Part shown: positions 18,361 to 26,874 of the stretch, one piece after another
How the letters are laid out: each line of letters opens with the position of its first letter
Numbering within the stretch: position 1 is the first letter of the stretch
NCBI GenBank assembly: GCA_947457395.1
Contig: CANGVA010000004.1
Coordinates: 161,421-225,420 of the forward strand
DNA from: Bacteroidota bacterium
GTDB taxonomy: Bacteria > Bacteroidota > Bacteroidia > UKL13-3
Direction: 5' to 3'
Length of the DNA: 64,000 nt
Program-made: the position numbers and the translations under genes
Notes under the pieces: model-generated
The model's input: only the letters and a program-made list of their open reading frames with translations
Told to the model about the DNA's origin: nothing
The model's database searches: none

Positions 18361-19734
18361 TTATGATAGTTTAAATGTGTTTAAAATATCCGGCATAACC
18401 TCATTCATCTCAATATTCTCAAGTGTTTCACGTTTGCGAATTAAATGACTTTTGCCATCCATACCCAACAGCACCACAGCCGGACGCATGGCAATAAATT
18501 GCATCCATTGCGTCATATTGTAGGCGCCAACGGTATGTACTACGACATGGTCGTCTTTTTTAAGCGGTGGCAGCGTAGCATGGTCTCTGATAACATCAAT
18601 ATTCATGCAAAGCGGCCCATACATGACGGTGTCTTCTGTATAGGAACTAAACTCCTGTGCCGGGCTTATTTTATGATTATACCAGAATGAAGTGAACATG
18701 ATGTTTACGCCAAAATCGAGTATGGTAGCCCTGCGGCCGTCAGCCAGGCGTTTATTGGCAATTACGCTGCCCAGCAAATAGCCGGCTTCATCAATCAATG
18801 CTCTTCCTGTTTCCAGAATAAGCAATGGTAAATCTTTATCAGTAAAGCCGGCATTAAGCAATGCTGTGCAAATGGCTTCGGCAAACTGATCAAATGTTGG
18901 TGACGTATCCTCTCCCGGTAAATACGATCCTTTTAAAGTATTTTTTGAGGCAAACCCTCCGCCCATATCAATATATTGGATTTGCTTATTAAACTTTTGT
19001 TTAATACCTAGAGCAAGGTCAGATAGTTTGTAGGCAGCTGTGGCATATGCACTTGGAGATAGCATGAATGTTCCAATATGGCAATGCAAGCCTATCAACT
19101 CCAGCTTATCGCCTAAAATTATTTTATTAATGGCGTCCCATGCCTGTCCGTTTTCGTAATTAAAGCCAAATCTGTCCCACATCGGATAAATGCCTGTATC
19201 CATATTTACACGGATGGCAACATTGGGGCGTTTTTTCATTTCTTCTGCCAATTCAGTTAATCGGTATAACTCATCCAGATGGTCGATATGAATAGGCGAG
19301 TTGTTATTGATGGCGGAACGTAAATCTTCATCTGTTTTATCAGGGCCATTAAAGATTACACGATTACCCGGTACGCCATTCTTTAATGCTTTGGCATATT
19401 CAAAACCAGATACCACTTCGGCCCATGAGCCTTCCTGATGAAAAATATTGCAAATGGCATTAATGTAATTTGTTTTATAACTCCAAGCAAATTGCACCTT
19501 AGGATACCTTGTTTTAAAGGCTCTGTTTGCTTCCTTGTATGTATTGCGTATGGTTCTTTCACTCAATACAAATACGGGTGATCCGTATTGCGTAATTAAA
19601 TCTTTAACTGAAAAAGTATCAATATGCGTTACAGGTGCATATTCTGTTTTGGTGCCAAATTTATTCATGAGGCCTGTATTGATTCGCTGAATCAGTGGGC
19701 GCTCATATAGTGCTTTCTTGTTGCTCATCTTCAT
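18361..19734 (-). CDS. fold type III PLP decarboxylase (diaminopimelate decarboxylase-like)
   Basis: A 457-residue enzyme of the LysA/ornithine/arginine decarboxylase superfamily. The PLP lysine is in AWSYKTNY near residue 90, followed by EVVSGFE. It has HCHIGTF near 230, the glycine loop MGGGFAS near 265, LETGRAL near 320, the dimer-interface GPLCMNID near 385, and GAYN near 415. The substrate cannot be fixed from these motifs. Linkage to PqqD and ATP-grasp genes rather than lysine genes argues against plain lysine synthesis. The frame runs 15 codons further upstream; the ATG at 19734 is preferred because it avoids overlapping the ATP-grasp gene. Confidence 0.85.
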   Translation of the reverse strand: MKMSNKKALYERPLIQRINTGLMNKFGTKTEYAPVTHIDTFSVKDLITQYGSPVFVLSERTIRNTYKEANRAFKTRYPKVQFAWSYKTNYINAICNIFHQEGSWAEVVSGFEYAKALKNGVPGNRVIFNGPDKTDEDLRSAINNNSPIHIDHLDELYRLTELAEEMKKRPNVAIRVNMDTGIYPMWDRFGFNYENGQAWDAINKIILGDKLELIGLHCHIGTFMLSPSAYATAAYKLSDLALGIKQKFNKQIQYIDMGGGFASKNTLKGSYLPGEDTSPTFDQFAEAICTALLNAGFTDKDLPLLILETGRALIDEAGYLLGSVIANKRLADGRRATILDFGVNIMFTSFWYNHKISPAQEFSSYTEDTVMYGPLCMNIDVIRDHATLPPLKKDDHVVVHTVGAYNMTQWMQFIAMRPAVVLLGMDGKSHLIRKRETLENIEMNEVMPDILNTFKLS

Positions 19735-19747
19735 TGTATTAATTGTT

Positions 19748-20794
19748 TTATAGTTCTCCAAAGGTTGAAATGTTCTCAAACTCTTTCAGGTCCACAATCT
19801 GATCCCACGAGTAGCGCACAAACATCTTACCTACTTCATACCTTTTATAAGGATTTATGTCTTCCCCAAGAGCCATTCTAACCAGTGCTTCCGGATGATT
19901 TTGGCCTGATCCGGTTGCCAGATGCACCCATGCAGGAAACCGTGGATTGATTTCAATCAGGTAGTACTCGTTTCTATCGGTTCTGATCATTTCCAGTTCA
20001 AAACCGCCCCGCCATTTATTTCCTGCTACCATCTTTTCAGCAATCTTCATCAGTTCTCTATCTTCCAGTGTTACACCTGCCCAGGCCTTGCCCTTATCGG
20101 TAATATAGGTTTTGCGCATGGGCACAGCTCCGGTAAGTTTGCCTTTGCCGTCACCCAGCCCGGTTAGGTTTACTTCGGTACCCGGAGTGTATTGCTGAAT
20201 GATGATGGGTAACCCCCATTTACCACTTATTTTATTAAAATAAGCCATAGCCTGATCCGGTGAGTAAGCAACTGAAGCATCATAAAATTTTCCTTTTACC
20301 ACCAACGGATAGCCAAATTCATATGCAAGGCTGTGAATTTCGGCCATGCTATTTATCATTCTACTTTTCGGAACTTTGATACCGTATTTTTCTCCGAATG
20401 CAGGTAAAGCAGATTTATGACGCTCTTCAAATTGTTCCAGTGTTGGCAGGAATGTGGAAATACCCATGCTTTTCAGGGTATCCTGCAGTTTAATAAAGTT
20501 GTACAGCTCGGCATCAAAATTGGGGATGATTACATCTAGTTTTTCCTGCTGATGTATGTACTCCAGTCGAGTAAGCAAACTTTGCTGACCTGCTGAGGGT
20601 AATGGAATCTGGTAAGTTTTATCAACAACCTCGTGCATATAAATACCGGGTTCCATGGCGTCATAGGAAAGACCAATGATGCGGCAGTTAAAATGCTTAC
20701 TTTCCTTTAGTCCACGTATTACAGGTATACCAGGTCCCGGACTATCAATGTTATTTAATCCTGTAACTCCAACCGTGATGTTGCGCTTAGTCAT
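19748..20794 (-). CDS. ATP-grasp enzyme (carbamoyl-phosphate synthase-like ligase)
   Basis: A 348-residue ATP-grasp protein. The N-terminal pre-grasp domain starts NITVGVTGLNN and contains VIIPNFDAEL near residue 89. The grasp region shows PLVVKGKFYDASV near 165 in place of the usual glycine-rich loop, IIIQQYTPGTEVN near 195, and the metal-binding end LIEINPRFPAWV near 285. The family forms amide or thioester bonds through acyl-phosphate intermediates. Together with PqqD upstream (4-base overlap) and a decarboxylase downstream (13-base gap), it probably ligates an amino acid or peptide, but this is inferred. Confidence 0.85.
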   Translation of the reverse strand: MTKRNITVGVTGLNNIDSPGPGIPVIRGLKESKHFNCRIIGLSYDAMEPGIYMHEVVDKTYQIPLPSAGQQSLLTRLEYIHQQEKLDVIIPNFDAELYNFIKLQDTLKSMGISTFLPTLEQFEERHKSALPAFGEKYGIKVPKSRMINSMAEIHSLAYEFGYPLVVKGKFYDASVAYSPDQAMAYFNKISGKWGLPIIIQQYTPGTEVNLTGLGDGKGKLTGAVPMRKTYITDKGKAWAGVTLEDRELMKIAEKMVAGNKWRGGFELEMIRTDRNEYYLIEINPRFPAWVHLATGSGQNHPEALVRMALGEDINPYKRYEVGKMFVRYSWDQIVDLKEFENISTFGEL

Positions 20795-21033
20795 TGTTCG
20801 GTAAGCTTTAACTGTTCCAGCATTTTAAAGAAATCATAAAGATCCTTCTCAACCGTTTCCTTATCGGTTTGATAAGCATCCAGCAAGCTTTTCCTTATTT
20901 CATTTTCAGACTTTCCGTTTTTCAGTAGTTTCAAAATATCAAGTCCTATGGGGTTTACAGAGAAGGAATCACCGGTTGCAGGATTAAATACAAATCCTGT
21001 ATCGCTTAGTGCGAGGTTTTTTAACAAATTCAT
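20791..21033 (-). CDS. PqqD family protein
   Basis: An 80-residue protein with the PqqD fold pattern: an N-terminal strand pair (GFVFNPATGDSFSVNPIGLDILKLL), then helices ending in KDLYDFFKMLEQLKL. PqqD-like domains bind leader peptides and present them to modifying enzymes in RiPP pathways, and they also occur in non-RiPP contexts. It ends 4 bases inside the ATP-grasp gene, an ATGA overlap, which is strong evidence for co-translation. No precursor peptide is obvious next to it. Confidence 0.8.
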   Translation of the reverse strand: MNLLKNLALSDTGFVFNPATGDSFSVNPIGLDILKLLKNGKSENEIRKSLLDAYQTDKETVEKDLYDFFKMLEQLKLTEQ

Positions 21034-21074
21034 GTGTAGGTTGATTAATTATAAATAAATAGGAGTGGAAAGAA

Positions 21075-21578
21075 TTATGGGAGTGGTGGTCCACCCGGTT
21101 GTCTTAATTCATGAGGTGGAGGTGGTGCCTGCAATCCTACCATTTTTATAACCTGATTAATGATTGCATCAAAATGTTGTTTTTGTTGGTCATTGCATAA
21201 TTCTCTTACCTGCCTGAAATGCTCAAAAGTTATTTTCTCTGCTTGCTCCTCGCATGCAATTACTTTTGCCAAATGATCATATGCAGCTGCTTCATTGCCT
21301 TTCGTTTTTAATCCAGCATACATCTCTTCTTTTTCTGATCTGATTTGCTCACGTAATTTTTGAATGGTATCAAAGTGTGATTTACGAAGCAGTTCAAAGG
21401 CTTCGGCCTGCTCATCGGTAAATTCCAGTTTGGTAATAATGAATTCTTTTGGGCTCATGGCACCAAAACCGTGTGGGTTTGGAGGGCGCATCATCCATAC
21501 ACCGGCAAGAGTTGCCAGGTTAATGCAAATAAGCAATACCACCAGTATGCTCAATATTTTTACTTTATCCAGTTTCAT
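21075..21578 (-). CDS. Spy/CpxP-like periplasmic protein
   Basis: A 167-residue protein with an N-terminal membrane anchor (ILSILVVLLICINLATLAGVW) and a helical periplasmic part containing LEFTDEQAEAFELLRKSHFDTI, the opening helix pattern of the Spy/CpxP/CnrR heavy-metal sensor group. The C-terminus is Pro-rich (PPPPHEL). It is the third gene after an ECF sigma factor and a likely anti-sigma protein, so a role in envelope stress sensing is plausible. Metal-binding residues are not evident. Confidence 0.75.
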   Translation of the reverse strand: MKLDKVKILSILVVLLICINLATLAGVWMMRPPNPHGFGAMSPKEFIITKLEFTDEQAEAFELLRKSHFDTIQKLREQIRSEKEEMYAGLKTKGNEAAAYDHLAKVIACEEQAEKITFEHFRQVRELCNDQQKQHFDAIINQVIKMVGLQAPPPPHELRQPGGPPLP

Positions 21579-21579
21579 G

Positions 21580-21888
21580 TTAGTAGATGTAAAGGTTATC
21601 TGTTTCGAAATATTCTTGTGTTACTACCAGGATTTGAGTGTCTTCATTCACCTTTTTAGTAGTGTTTCTTTTATACCTTGTTACCGTGATGATGTTTAAT
21701 GATAAAACGAAGAGAATCATGGCAGCCAATCTCAATAACATCTTATTGCTGTAATAAACCGGCTCAGGTAATTGCCTGCTGAGTTTGTGCATGATTTTTC
21801 CAAACAGAAATGGGGAGGCTTCTGCTCTCGTCATTCCGTTCAAACTTTTCATGGATTGCTCAATCTGCTCTTGTAAGGTTGGTTTCAT
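21580..21888 (-). CDS. probable membrane anti-sigma factor-like protein
   Basis: A 102-residue protein of no firmly recognised family. Residues 1-45 are a soluble helical region with a SPFLFGKIMHKL segment, and residues 50-68 form one transmembrane helix (LRLAAMILFVLSLNIITV) followed by a short tail. This soluble-helix-tail layout, and position 3 bases after an ECF sigma gene, are those of small anti-sigma factors. No zinc-binding HxxxCxxC motif is present, so the call rests on context. Confidence 0.6.
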   Translation of the reverse strand: MKPTLQEQIEQSMKSLNGMTRAEASPFLFGKIMHKLSRQLPEPVYYSNKMLLRLAAMILFVLSLNIITVTRYKRNTTKKVNEDTQILVVTQEYFETDNLYIY

Positions 21889-21891
21889 GAT

Positions 21892-22506
21892 TTAGAAGAT
21901 TAGAAGAAGAGACAGCAAATAACTTGCGCCACCTTGGATGTTATTTTTGTAATAATCAGATAACGAGTGTCTTAAATTTTCGTTGGCCCTAAATAAAAGT
22001 GATTCTACTGCAGAGGTGGTGGTTTGCATTACCTCCGCAATTTCAGCATAGGTAAGACCTTCCATTTTATTCAAGGTAAATGCGGTTTGTTGCTTTTTAG
22101 GTAATTGGCTTATGGCAAGAAAAAGCACACGAGCATGTTCCTTATTTTCCAACAACACTCCCGGATGATCAAAATGTGCTTTGTCTGCTTCTAGTTCATT
22201 TTCTGCGCCCCATAACGATTTAACAAAGGCAAAACGTTTGGCTGCCTTCTTCTTTTTCTGCACATCCAGGCATTTACTAATGGCAATCCTGTAAAGCCAT
22301 GTTTGCAAACTAGATTGGCCTTTAAATGCGGCAATCGACCTAAATACCTCAATAAAAACTTCCTGTGTGGCATCTTCTGCTTCCTCTGTTTGTTGCAGCA
22401 TACCCAAACAGGTATTGTAAATCTTATTTCCATACACACGATAAAGTTCCCTGAAAGCTTGTTCTTCGCCTGAAATGATTTTTGCTATCAGTTCTTTTTC
22501 ATTCAT
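21892..22506 (-). CDS. ECF-type RNA polymerase sigma factor
   Basis: A 204-residue sigma factor with region 2 (EQAFRELYRVYGNKIYNTC, then DATQEVFIEVFRSIAAFKGQSSLQTWLYRIA) and region 4 (QLPKKQQTAFTLNKMEGLTYAEIAEVM), the standard two-domain ECF layout. It should direct RNA polymerase to a small regulon, probably including the genes downstream. The frame is open 33 codons further upstream, but the ATG at 22506 gives the compact N-terminus usual for the family. It heads a co-directional minus-strand array of ten genes. Confidence 0.93.
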   Translation of the reverse strand: MNEKELIAKIISGEEQAFRELYRVYGNKIYNTCLGMLQQTEEAEDATQEVFIEVFRSIAAFKGQSSLQTWLYRIAISKCLDVQKKKKAAKRFAFVKSLWGAENELEADKAHFDHPGVLLENKEHARVLFLAISQLPKKQQTAFTLNKMEGLTYAEIAEVMQTTTSAVESLLFRANENLRHSLSDYYKNNIQGGASYLLSLLLIF

Positions 22507-22630
22507 GATATTAAAGGCAATATGGTATTTAGATTCAATAAATGCAATGTTGGCAGCAGCTGAATACTTATTTAACAGGCAAATTTCCGTCCGCAGACAG
22601 GTCATCTAGTTAATACCCGTGTTTCGTAGC

Positions 22631-22671
22631 AATAAAAAAGCGGTAGCACCTGAAATGACTCACCGCTTTTA
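22631..22671 (-). terminator. intrinsic terminator after the Spy-like gene
   Basis: On the minus strand AAAAGCGGT (22670-22662) pairs with ACCGCTTTT (22644-22636) over 9 bases, with a T-rich tail. It lies just downstream of the minus-strand gene ending at 22692 and separates it from the sigma factor locus. Confidence 0.7.
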
Positions 22672-22691
22672 CCTGTATGAAAGTGTATTGA

Positions 22692-23123
22692 TTAGTCGTT
22701 CAGAAACAATCCATCCTCTTGTAATTCTTCTTTCTCTTTCCTTTTTTCTTCCGCTTTCATCTTCATCTCCTTTTTGCGTTCCAGTTTATATGCAGTATAC
22801 TTTTTCTTCTGCTCATCGCTCAGTAAAGCATCGATGCGGATATCGGTATTTTTTAGAATATTTTTCATGGCTGCTTTTTTGGATTCCGGTGTATGATCTG
22901 GATTTTTTCTTTCCTTATGCAGTTGTTCCTGTTGTTCTTTCAACAAGTGTTTTATTTTTTCTTTTTGGTTTTCCTGTATGCCAACCTTTTCACAAAATTC
23001 AGCAAACCTTTTTTCTCTCATTTCCTGTTTTTGGGCCAATCTTTCACCCTTGGGTTTCTGTGCCATTACTGCTGTGGTAAAGACCCATAACAAAACCATG
23101 GCCATGCATTTAAATAATTTCAT
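22692..23123 (-). CDS. exported charged helical protein (LTXXQ/Spy-like)
   Basis: A 143-residue protein with a signal peptide (KLFKCMAMVLLWVFTTAVMAQ) followed by a highly charged, Lys/Glu-rich, probably all-helical mature part. LLSDEQKKKYTAYKLERKKE near residue 97 resembles the LTxxQ repeat helix of Spy/CpxP-like periplasmic proteins. It may be a second Spy-like protein connected to the nearby sigma factor locus. The frame is open 8 codons further upstream (to 23147); the ATG at 23123 is preferred because it starts right at the signal peptide. Confidence 0.65.
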   Translation of the reverse strand: MKLFKCMAMVLLWVFTTAVMAQKPKGERLAQKQEMREKRFAEFCEKVGIQENQKEKIKHLLKEQQEQLHKERKNPDHTPESKKAAMKNILKNTDIRIDALLSDEQKKKYTAYKLERKKEMKMKAEEKRKEKEELQEDGLFLND

Positions 23124-23181
23124 AGTATTATTTCTTTTGTTGTTCATCAGATTGTAGTGTGGTAAAATGGTTTAATCGCCC

Positions 23182-23189
23182 CAAAAATA
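23182..23189 (-). promoter_or_regulatory. promoter -7 element candidate upstream of the Spy-like gene
   Basis: On the minus strand this reads TATTTTTG, matching TAnnTTTG. It lies 58 bases before the start codon at 23123. No TTG is found at the expected -33 distance. Confidence 0.35.
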
Positions 23190-23345
23190 TTTGGGTAAAA
23201 TAAATGGTCGGCACATATCATAACCGTAGTATTCATATGCTTAAGTGATACATTTATATATATTTATAACAGCCTATCGGCTTATTAGGGCTAATATTGT
23301 TAGGGTTAGCATTATGTAGATTTTCTCTAAATAACTTTTCTGCAT

Positions 23346-23353
23346 TACCTTTG
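23346..23353 (+). promoter_or_regulatory. promoter -7 element candidate upstream of mnmA
   Basis: TACCTTTG matches TAnnTTTG and ends 12 bases before the chosen mnmA start codon at 23366. That distance would give a very short 5' leader. A -33 TTG is not evident, so the call is tentative. Confidence 0.35.
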
Positions 23354-23365
23354 TTGTCCTTTTAT

Positions 23366-24475
23366 ATGAGTAAGCACGGGAAAATACTGGTTGCCATGAG
23401 TGGCGGTTTGGATAGCACAGTTACAGCGGTTATGCTCGCTGAGCAGGGCTATGAAGTGGTGGGAATTACCATGAAAACTTGGGATTACAGCTCATCCGGA
23501 GGTAGTAAAAAAGAAACCGGTTGCTGTAGCCTCGATTCTATTAATGATGCCCGTGCCATCGCTGTTAAACATGGTATACACCATATGATTTTGGATATCC
23601 GAGATGAATTTGGCGATTTTGTGATTGACAATTTTGTGGATGAATACCTTGCCGGACGCACCCCAAATCCTTGTGTATTGTGCAATACACATATTAAATG
23701 GGAAGCCTTGCTAAAACGCGCCAATCAGCTGGACTGTGAGTTTATTGCTACCGGTCACTATGCGCAAGTGCGCGAGGAAAATAACCGCTATGTTGTTTCA
23801 AAGGGGTTGGATGATAATAAAGACCAATCCTATGTATTATGGGGATTAACCCAAGCCAGTTTAGCAAAAACTCGTTTCCCATTAGGAAAATTCAGGAAAA
23901 CGGAAATTCGACAAATGGCTATGGATATGGGCTATGAAGAACTGGCCAAAAAGAGCGAAAGTTATGAAATATGCTTTGTGCCAGATAATGATTACCGTGG
24001 TTTTCTGAAACGAAGGGTTGAGGGATTGGAGCAACAGGTTGATGGTGGTGATTTTGTTACCAGAGATGGAACCATATTGGGTAAACACAGGGGCTATCCG
24101 TTTTATACAGTTGGTCAAAGAAAAGGTCTTGAAATTGCTTTGGGAGAGCCTATGTATGTGTTGGAAATTGACCCGGAACACAATAAGGTGGTGCTTGGAA
24201 GAGAAGATGAACTGCAGCGTAAAGGCATGTGGGTGCAAGGCCTGAATATGGGTAAGTATGCAACTTTAACTGAGCCAATGGAGGTTGTAGCAAAAATACG
24301 CTATAAAGATGCCGGTCAGATGGCAACCATCAGGCAGCATGGCAACCGTATGGAAGTTATTTTTAATTCAGCCGTTAAAGCTATTGCACCAGGCCAGTCG
24401 GCTGTTTTCTATGAAGGCAATGATGTGGTTGCAGGAGGATGGATACAATCCGCATTTGATGTGATCAATGCGTAA
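23366..24475 (+). CDS. mnmA: tRNA-specific 2-thiouridylase MnmA
   Basis: MnmA inserts sulfur at C2 of the wobble uridine U34 in tRNA-Lys, Glu and Gln. The 369-residue protein has the PP-loop SGGLDS near residue 13, the first catalytic cysteine in NPCVLCNTHIKW near 105, and the second in SYEICFVPDNDY near 200, followed by the C-terminal PPPT-like beta-barrel. The frame is open 23 codons further upstream; the ATG at 23366 is chosen because it gives the canonical short MSKHGKILVAMSGG start. Confidence 0.95.
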   Translation: MSKHGKILVAMSGGLDSTVTAVMLAEQGYEVVGITMKTWDYSSSGGSKKETGCCSLDSINDARAIAVKHGIHHMILDIRDEFGDFVIDNFVDEYLAGRTPNPCVLCNTHIKWEALLKRANQLDCEFIATGHYAQVREENNRYVVSKGLDDNKDQSYVLWGLTQASLAKTRFPLGKFRKTEIRQMAMDMGYEELAKKSESYEICFVPDNDYRGFLKRRVEGLEQQVDGGDFVTRDGTILGKHRGYPFYTVGQRKGLEIALGEPMYVLEIDPEHNKVVLGREDELQRKGMWVQGLNMGKYATLTEPMEVVAKIRYKDAGQMATIRQHGNRMEVIFNSAVKAIAPGQSAVFYEGNDVVAGGWIQSAFDVINA

Positions 24476-24489
24476 AACAATCCAAAAGC

Positions 24490-24497
24490 TATATTTG
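24490..24497 (+). promoter_or_regulatory. promoter -7 element candidate upstream of the lipoprotein-subtilase pair
   Basis: TATATTTG is a full match to TAnnTTTG and lies 29 bases before the start codon at 24527. A -33 TTG at 17-23 bases upstream is not evident. Confidence 0.45.
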
Positions 24498-24526
24498 CGT
24501 TACCTTTATTTGTAAAGGTGTTTTGC

Positions 24527-25195
24527 ATGAAACAATTGAATATTTTGCTTCTTTTTTGCTCGTTAGCCCTGATTGCATGCACGGATGATGATGCAGCGCA
24601 GCAAACCATTGATTTGGGTTTTAGCTACCAGCCTGCGGACGTTGGATCAGAGTGGATTTATAAGGTCGACTCATTTTCTTATGACGATAATACCGGATCA
24701 ACCAATATTGATACTTTTACCTATTGGTATAAAGAAGTTGTTGCACAGAAACTAAGTGGCAATGCCGATGAAACAGAGCGCACCTTCTTAATTAACCGCT
24801 TTTTTAAGTATTCAGATTCGGCTGAGTGGAAACAGGCCAACAGCTGGAGGTTGATAAAAAGTAATACACAAATAGAAAAAATTGAGGAAAATATTTCATT
24901 CATCAAATTGTTGTTTCCGCTTGCCTCCGGTAAAAAATGGAATGGCAATATGGCCAATAGTCGCGACCGAGAAAACTATACCATTATCTGGATGGATGCA
25001 CCATTCGGAGGTCATGAACAAACCTGCAAAGTGGAGCAGTTTAAAGAAAAGAATTTGATAGAAGAGATAACACGTGAGGAAATATTTGCGCGTGAGACAG
25101 GTCTTGTTTATAAAGTTTCTGATTCACTCAATTCGCAGGTAAAAGGTACCCGAGGCTATCGTGTTCGTTATGCCCTTCAAACATATAAACCCTGA
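24527..25195 (+). CDS. lipoprotein of unknown function
   Basis: A 222-residue protein with a lipoprotein signal peptide: KQLNILLLFCSLALIAC with the lipobox cysteine at residue 18, followed by TDDD. Acidic residues after the Cys are often retention or export signals in Bacteroidetes. The mature part is mostly beta-like with no recognised family. The stop codon overlaps the start of a subtilisin-like protease gene by one base (TGATG), so the two are coupled. The GTG three codons upstream is a less likely start. Confidence 0.75.
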   Translation: MKQLNILLLFCSLALIACTDDDAAQQTIDLGFSYQPADVGSEWIYKVDSFSYDDNTGSTNIDTFTYWYKEVVAQKLSGNADETERTFLINRFFKYSDSAEWKQANSWRLIKSNTQIEKIEENISFIKLLFPLASGKKWNGNMANSRDRENYTIIWMDAPFGGHEQTCKVEQFKEKNLIEEITREEIFARETGLVYKVSDSLNSQVKGTRGYRVRYALQTYKP

Positions 25196-26874
25196 TGCGT
25201 TTTTTAGTATTACTTTTTGTTACCGGTTTTTCTGCTGCTCTTTTTGCCCAGGCGCCCGGATCTACAGAACTATATGCTTACTGGATCGTCTTCAAGCATA
25301 AGGATAGCAGTTTGCATATGCTTCATGAGCCTCATTTATTTCTTGGTGATCGTGCCATTAGCAGGCGAAAAAGATTTGGTATACCTGTTGATATGCTTGA
25401 CTTGCCGGTAGACAGGCAGCATAAAAAATATTTTCTGGAAAGAGGTTATGCTATTTACAGCAGCAGCAAATGGCTCAATTCTATCACTATTTTATCTAAA
25501 GGTAAAACCCTTCCCGATAACATTACCAAGCTATCATTTATAAAGGAGGTTACTTATCTGGGCAAGATTAATGAAGCTTCTATATACAGAAATGAGCAGG
25601 ATATAAAAGACCTGCTTAGCAATTTGGAAATGAGAACAGAAAATCTCCGTAAAAAGAGTATCGATACATCCTACTACGGCAAAGCTTTTTTGCAAAATGA
25701 AATGATCAATGCCTCACCGCTACATCAATTGGGTTTCAAAGGCAATGGAGTACATATAGCTATTATTGATGCCGGCTTTAAAAATATTCCTGCTGTTCCG
25801 TTTTTTCGCCATATTCTGGATAGTGGCCTACTTTTGGGCAGCTATGATTTCGTAGACAGGCAATACAATGTGTTTGATGATGATGATCACGGTGGTGCGG
25901 TATTGTCATGTATGGCAGCTTATAAACCATTTGAGTATGTTGGTATTTCTCCACATGCTTCCTATTGGTTGCTTCGGAGTGAAAATGCAGCAACGGAGCA
26001 GTTACTTGAGGAGGCGCTATGGGCAGAAGCTGCTGAGTTTGCTGATAGTGCGGGAGTGGATGTAATCAATTCTTCATTGGGCTATTATGCTTTTGATGAT
26101 AAAAAGATGAATCACAAGTCCAGGCAGCTGGATGGAAAAACCACCATTATAAGCAGGGCTGCTTCTATTGCAGCAACCAAGGGAATCTTGATGATAAACA
26201 GTGCCGGAAACGAAGGTGATACCAAGTGGAAGCAAATTGCTTTTCCTGCCGATGTCAGTGGTGTGTTAACCGTTGGTTCTGTTGATCGCAATAAAATCCA
26301 TTCTGTCTTCAGTTCTATTGGTCCCAGTGCCGATAACAGAATAAAACCCGATGTTGTGGCAATGGGGCAGGAGGCCTATCTCATTTCTTCCAGTGGATAT
26401 ATTTACCAGGGCAACGGCACTTCTTATGCCAGTCCAATGATTGCCGCAGGTGCAGCGTGTTTATTGCAGGCAAGCAAAGAATCATCACCTGCAACCATTA
26501 TCTCTGCCATTCGTTTATCAGCACACCAATATTACCGCCCGGATAAATTGGTAGGATATGGCATTCCCGATTTTTTTCTGGCCTATCGTATACTCCTTGC
26601 TCAACAATCTAAAGTAGATGACTGTGTAGATATGCGTTGGTTAGATGATAAACAGTTACATCTGACGGTTTATGCAACGCAGCCGCAAAAAATATCGATT
26701 GTATTTTATGATGAGGTGGGTAATCAGATAATGACACTCACAGAGAAAATTAAACAATCAGGTATAAGTCGCCTGTATGTGAAGAAGGCGCAGCAGTTGT
26801 CCAAAGGAGTTTATGAAGTAAGAGTGAACCTGATGAATGGAAGCCAGCGAATGATGATGAGTAAAACTTTCTGA
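25195..26874 (+). CDS. secreted S8 (subtilisin-like) serine protease
   Basis: A 559-residue exported protease. A signal peptide (RFLVLLFVTGFSAALFAQ) is followed by a pro-region and a subtilase catalytic domain with the triad Asp in IAIIDAGF (near residue 190), His in DDDHGGAV (near 231) and Ser in GTSYASPM (near 409); the oxyanion Asn lies in NSAGNEGD. The final about 75 residues end in a strand-rich tail (KGVYEVRVNLMNGSQ) resembling a T9SS sorting domain, though without the usual PNP motif. Coupled to the lipoprotein upstream, and abutting the convergent DUF7009 gene. Confidence 0.9.
   Translation: MRFLVLLFVTGFSAALFAQAPGSTELYAYWIVFKHKDSSLHMLHEPHLFLGDRAISRRKRFGIPVDMLDLPVDRQHKKYFLERGYAIYSSSKWLNSITILSKGKTLPDNITKLSFIKEVTYLGKINEASIYRNEQDIKDLLSNLEMRTENLRKKSIDTSYYGKAFLQNEMINASPLHQLGFKGNGVHIAIIDAGFKNIPAVPFFRHILDSGLLLGSYDFVDRQYNVFDDDDHGGAVLSCMAAYKPFEYVGISPHASYWLLRSENAATEQLLEEALWAEAAEFADSAGVDVINSSLGYYAFDDKKMNHKSRQLDGKTTIISRAASIAATKGILMINSAGNEGDTKWKQIAFPADVSGVLTVGSVDRNKIHSVFSSIGPSADNRIKPDVVAMGQEAYLISSSGYIYQGNGTSYASPMIAAGAACLLQASKESSPATIISAIRLSAHQYYRPDKLVGYGIPDFFLAYRILLAQQSKVDDCVDMRWLDDKQLHLTVYATQPQKISIVFYDEVGNQIMTLTEKIKQSGISRLYVKKAQQLSKGVYEVRVNLMNGSQRMMMSKTF

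Noticed and set aside
22619..23080. Plus-strand open frame of 153 codons opposite the Spy-like gene
   Set aside because: It is Phe/Leu/Ser-rich low-complexity sequence that arises from the Lys/Glu-rich codons of the exported protein on the other strand, which has a clear signal peptide.
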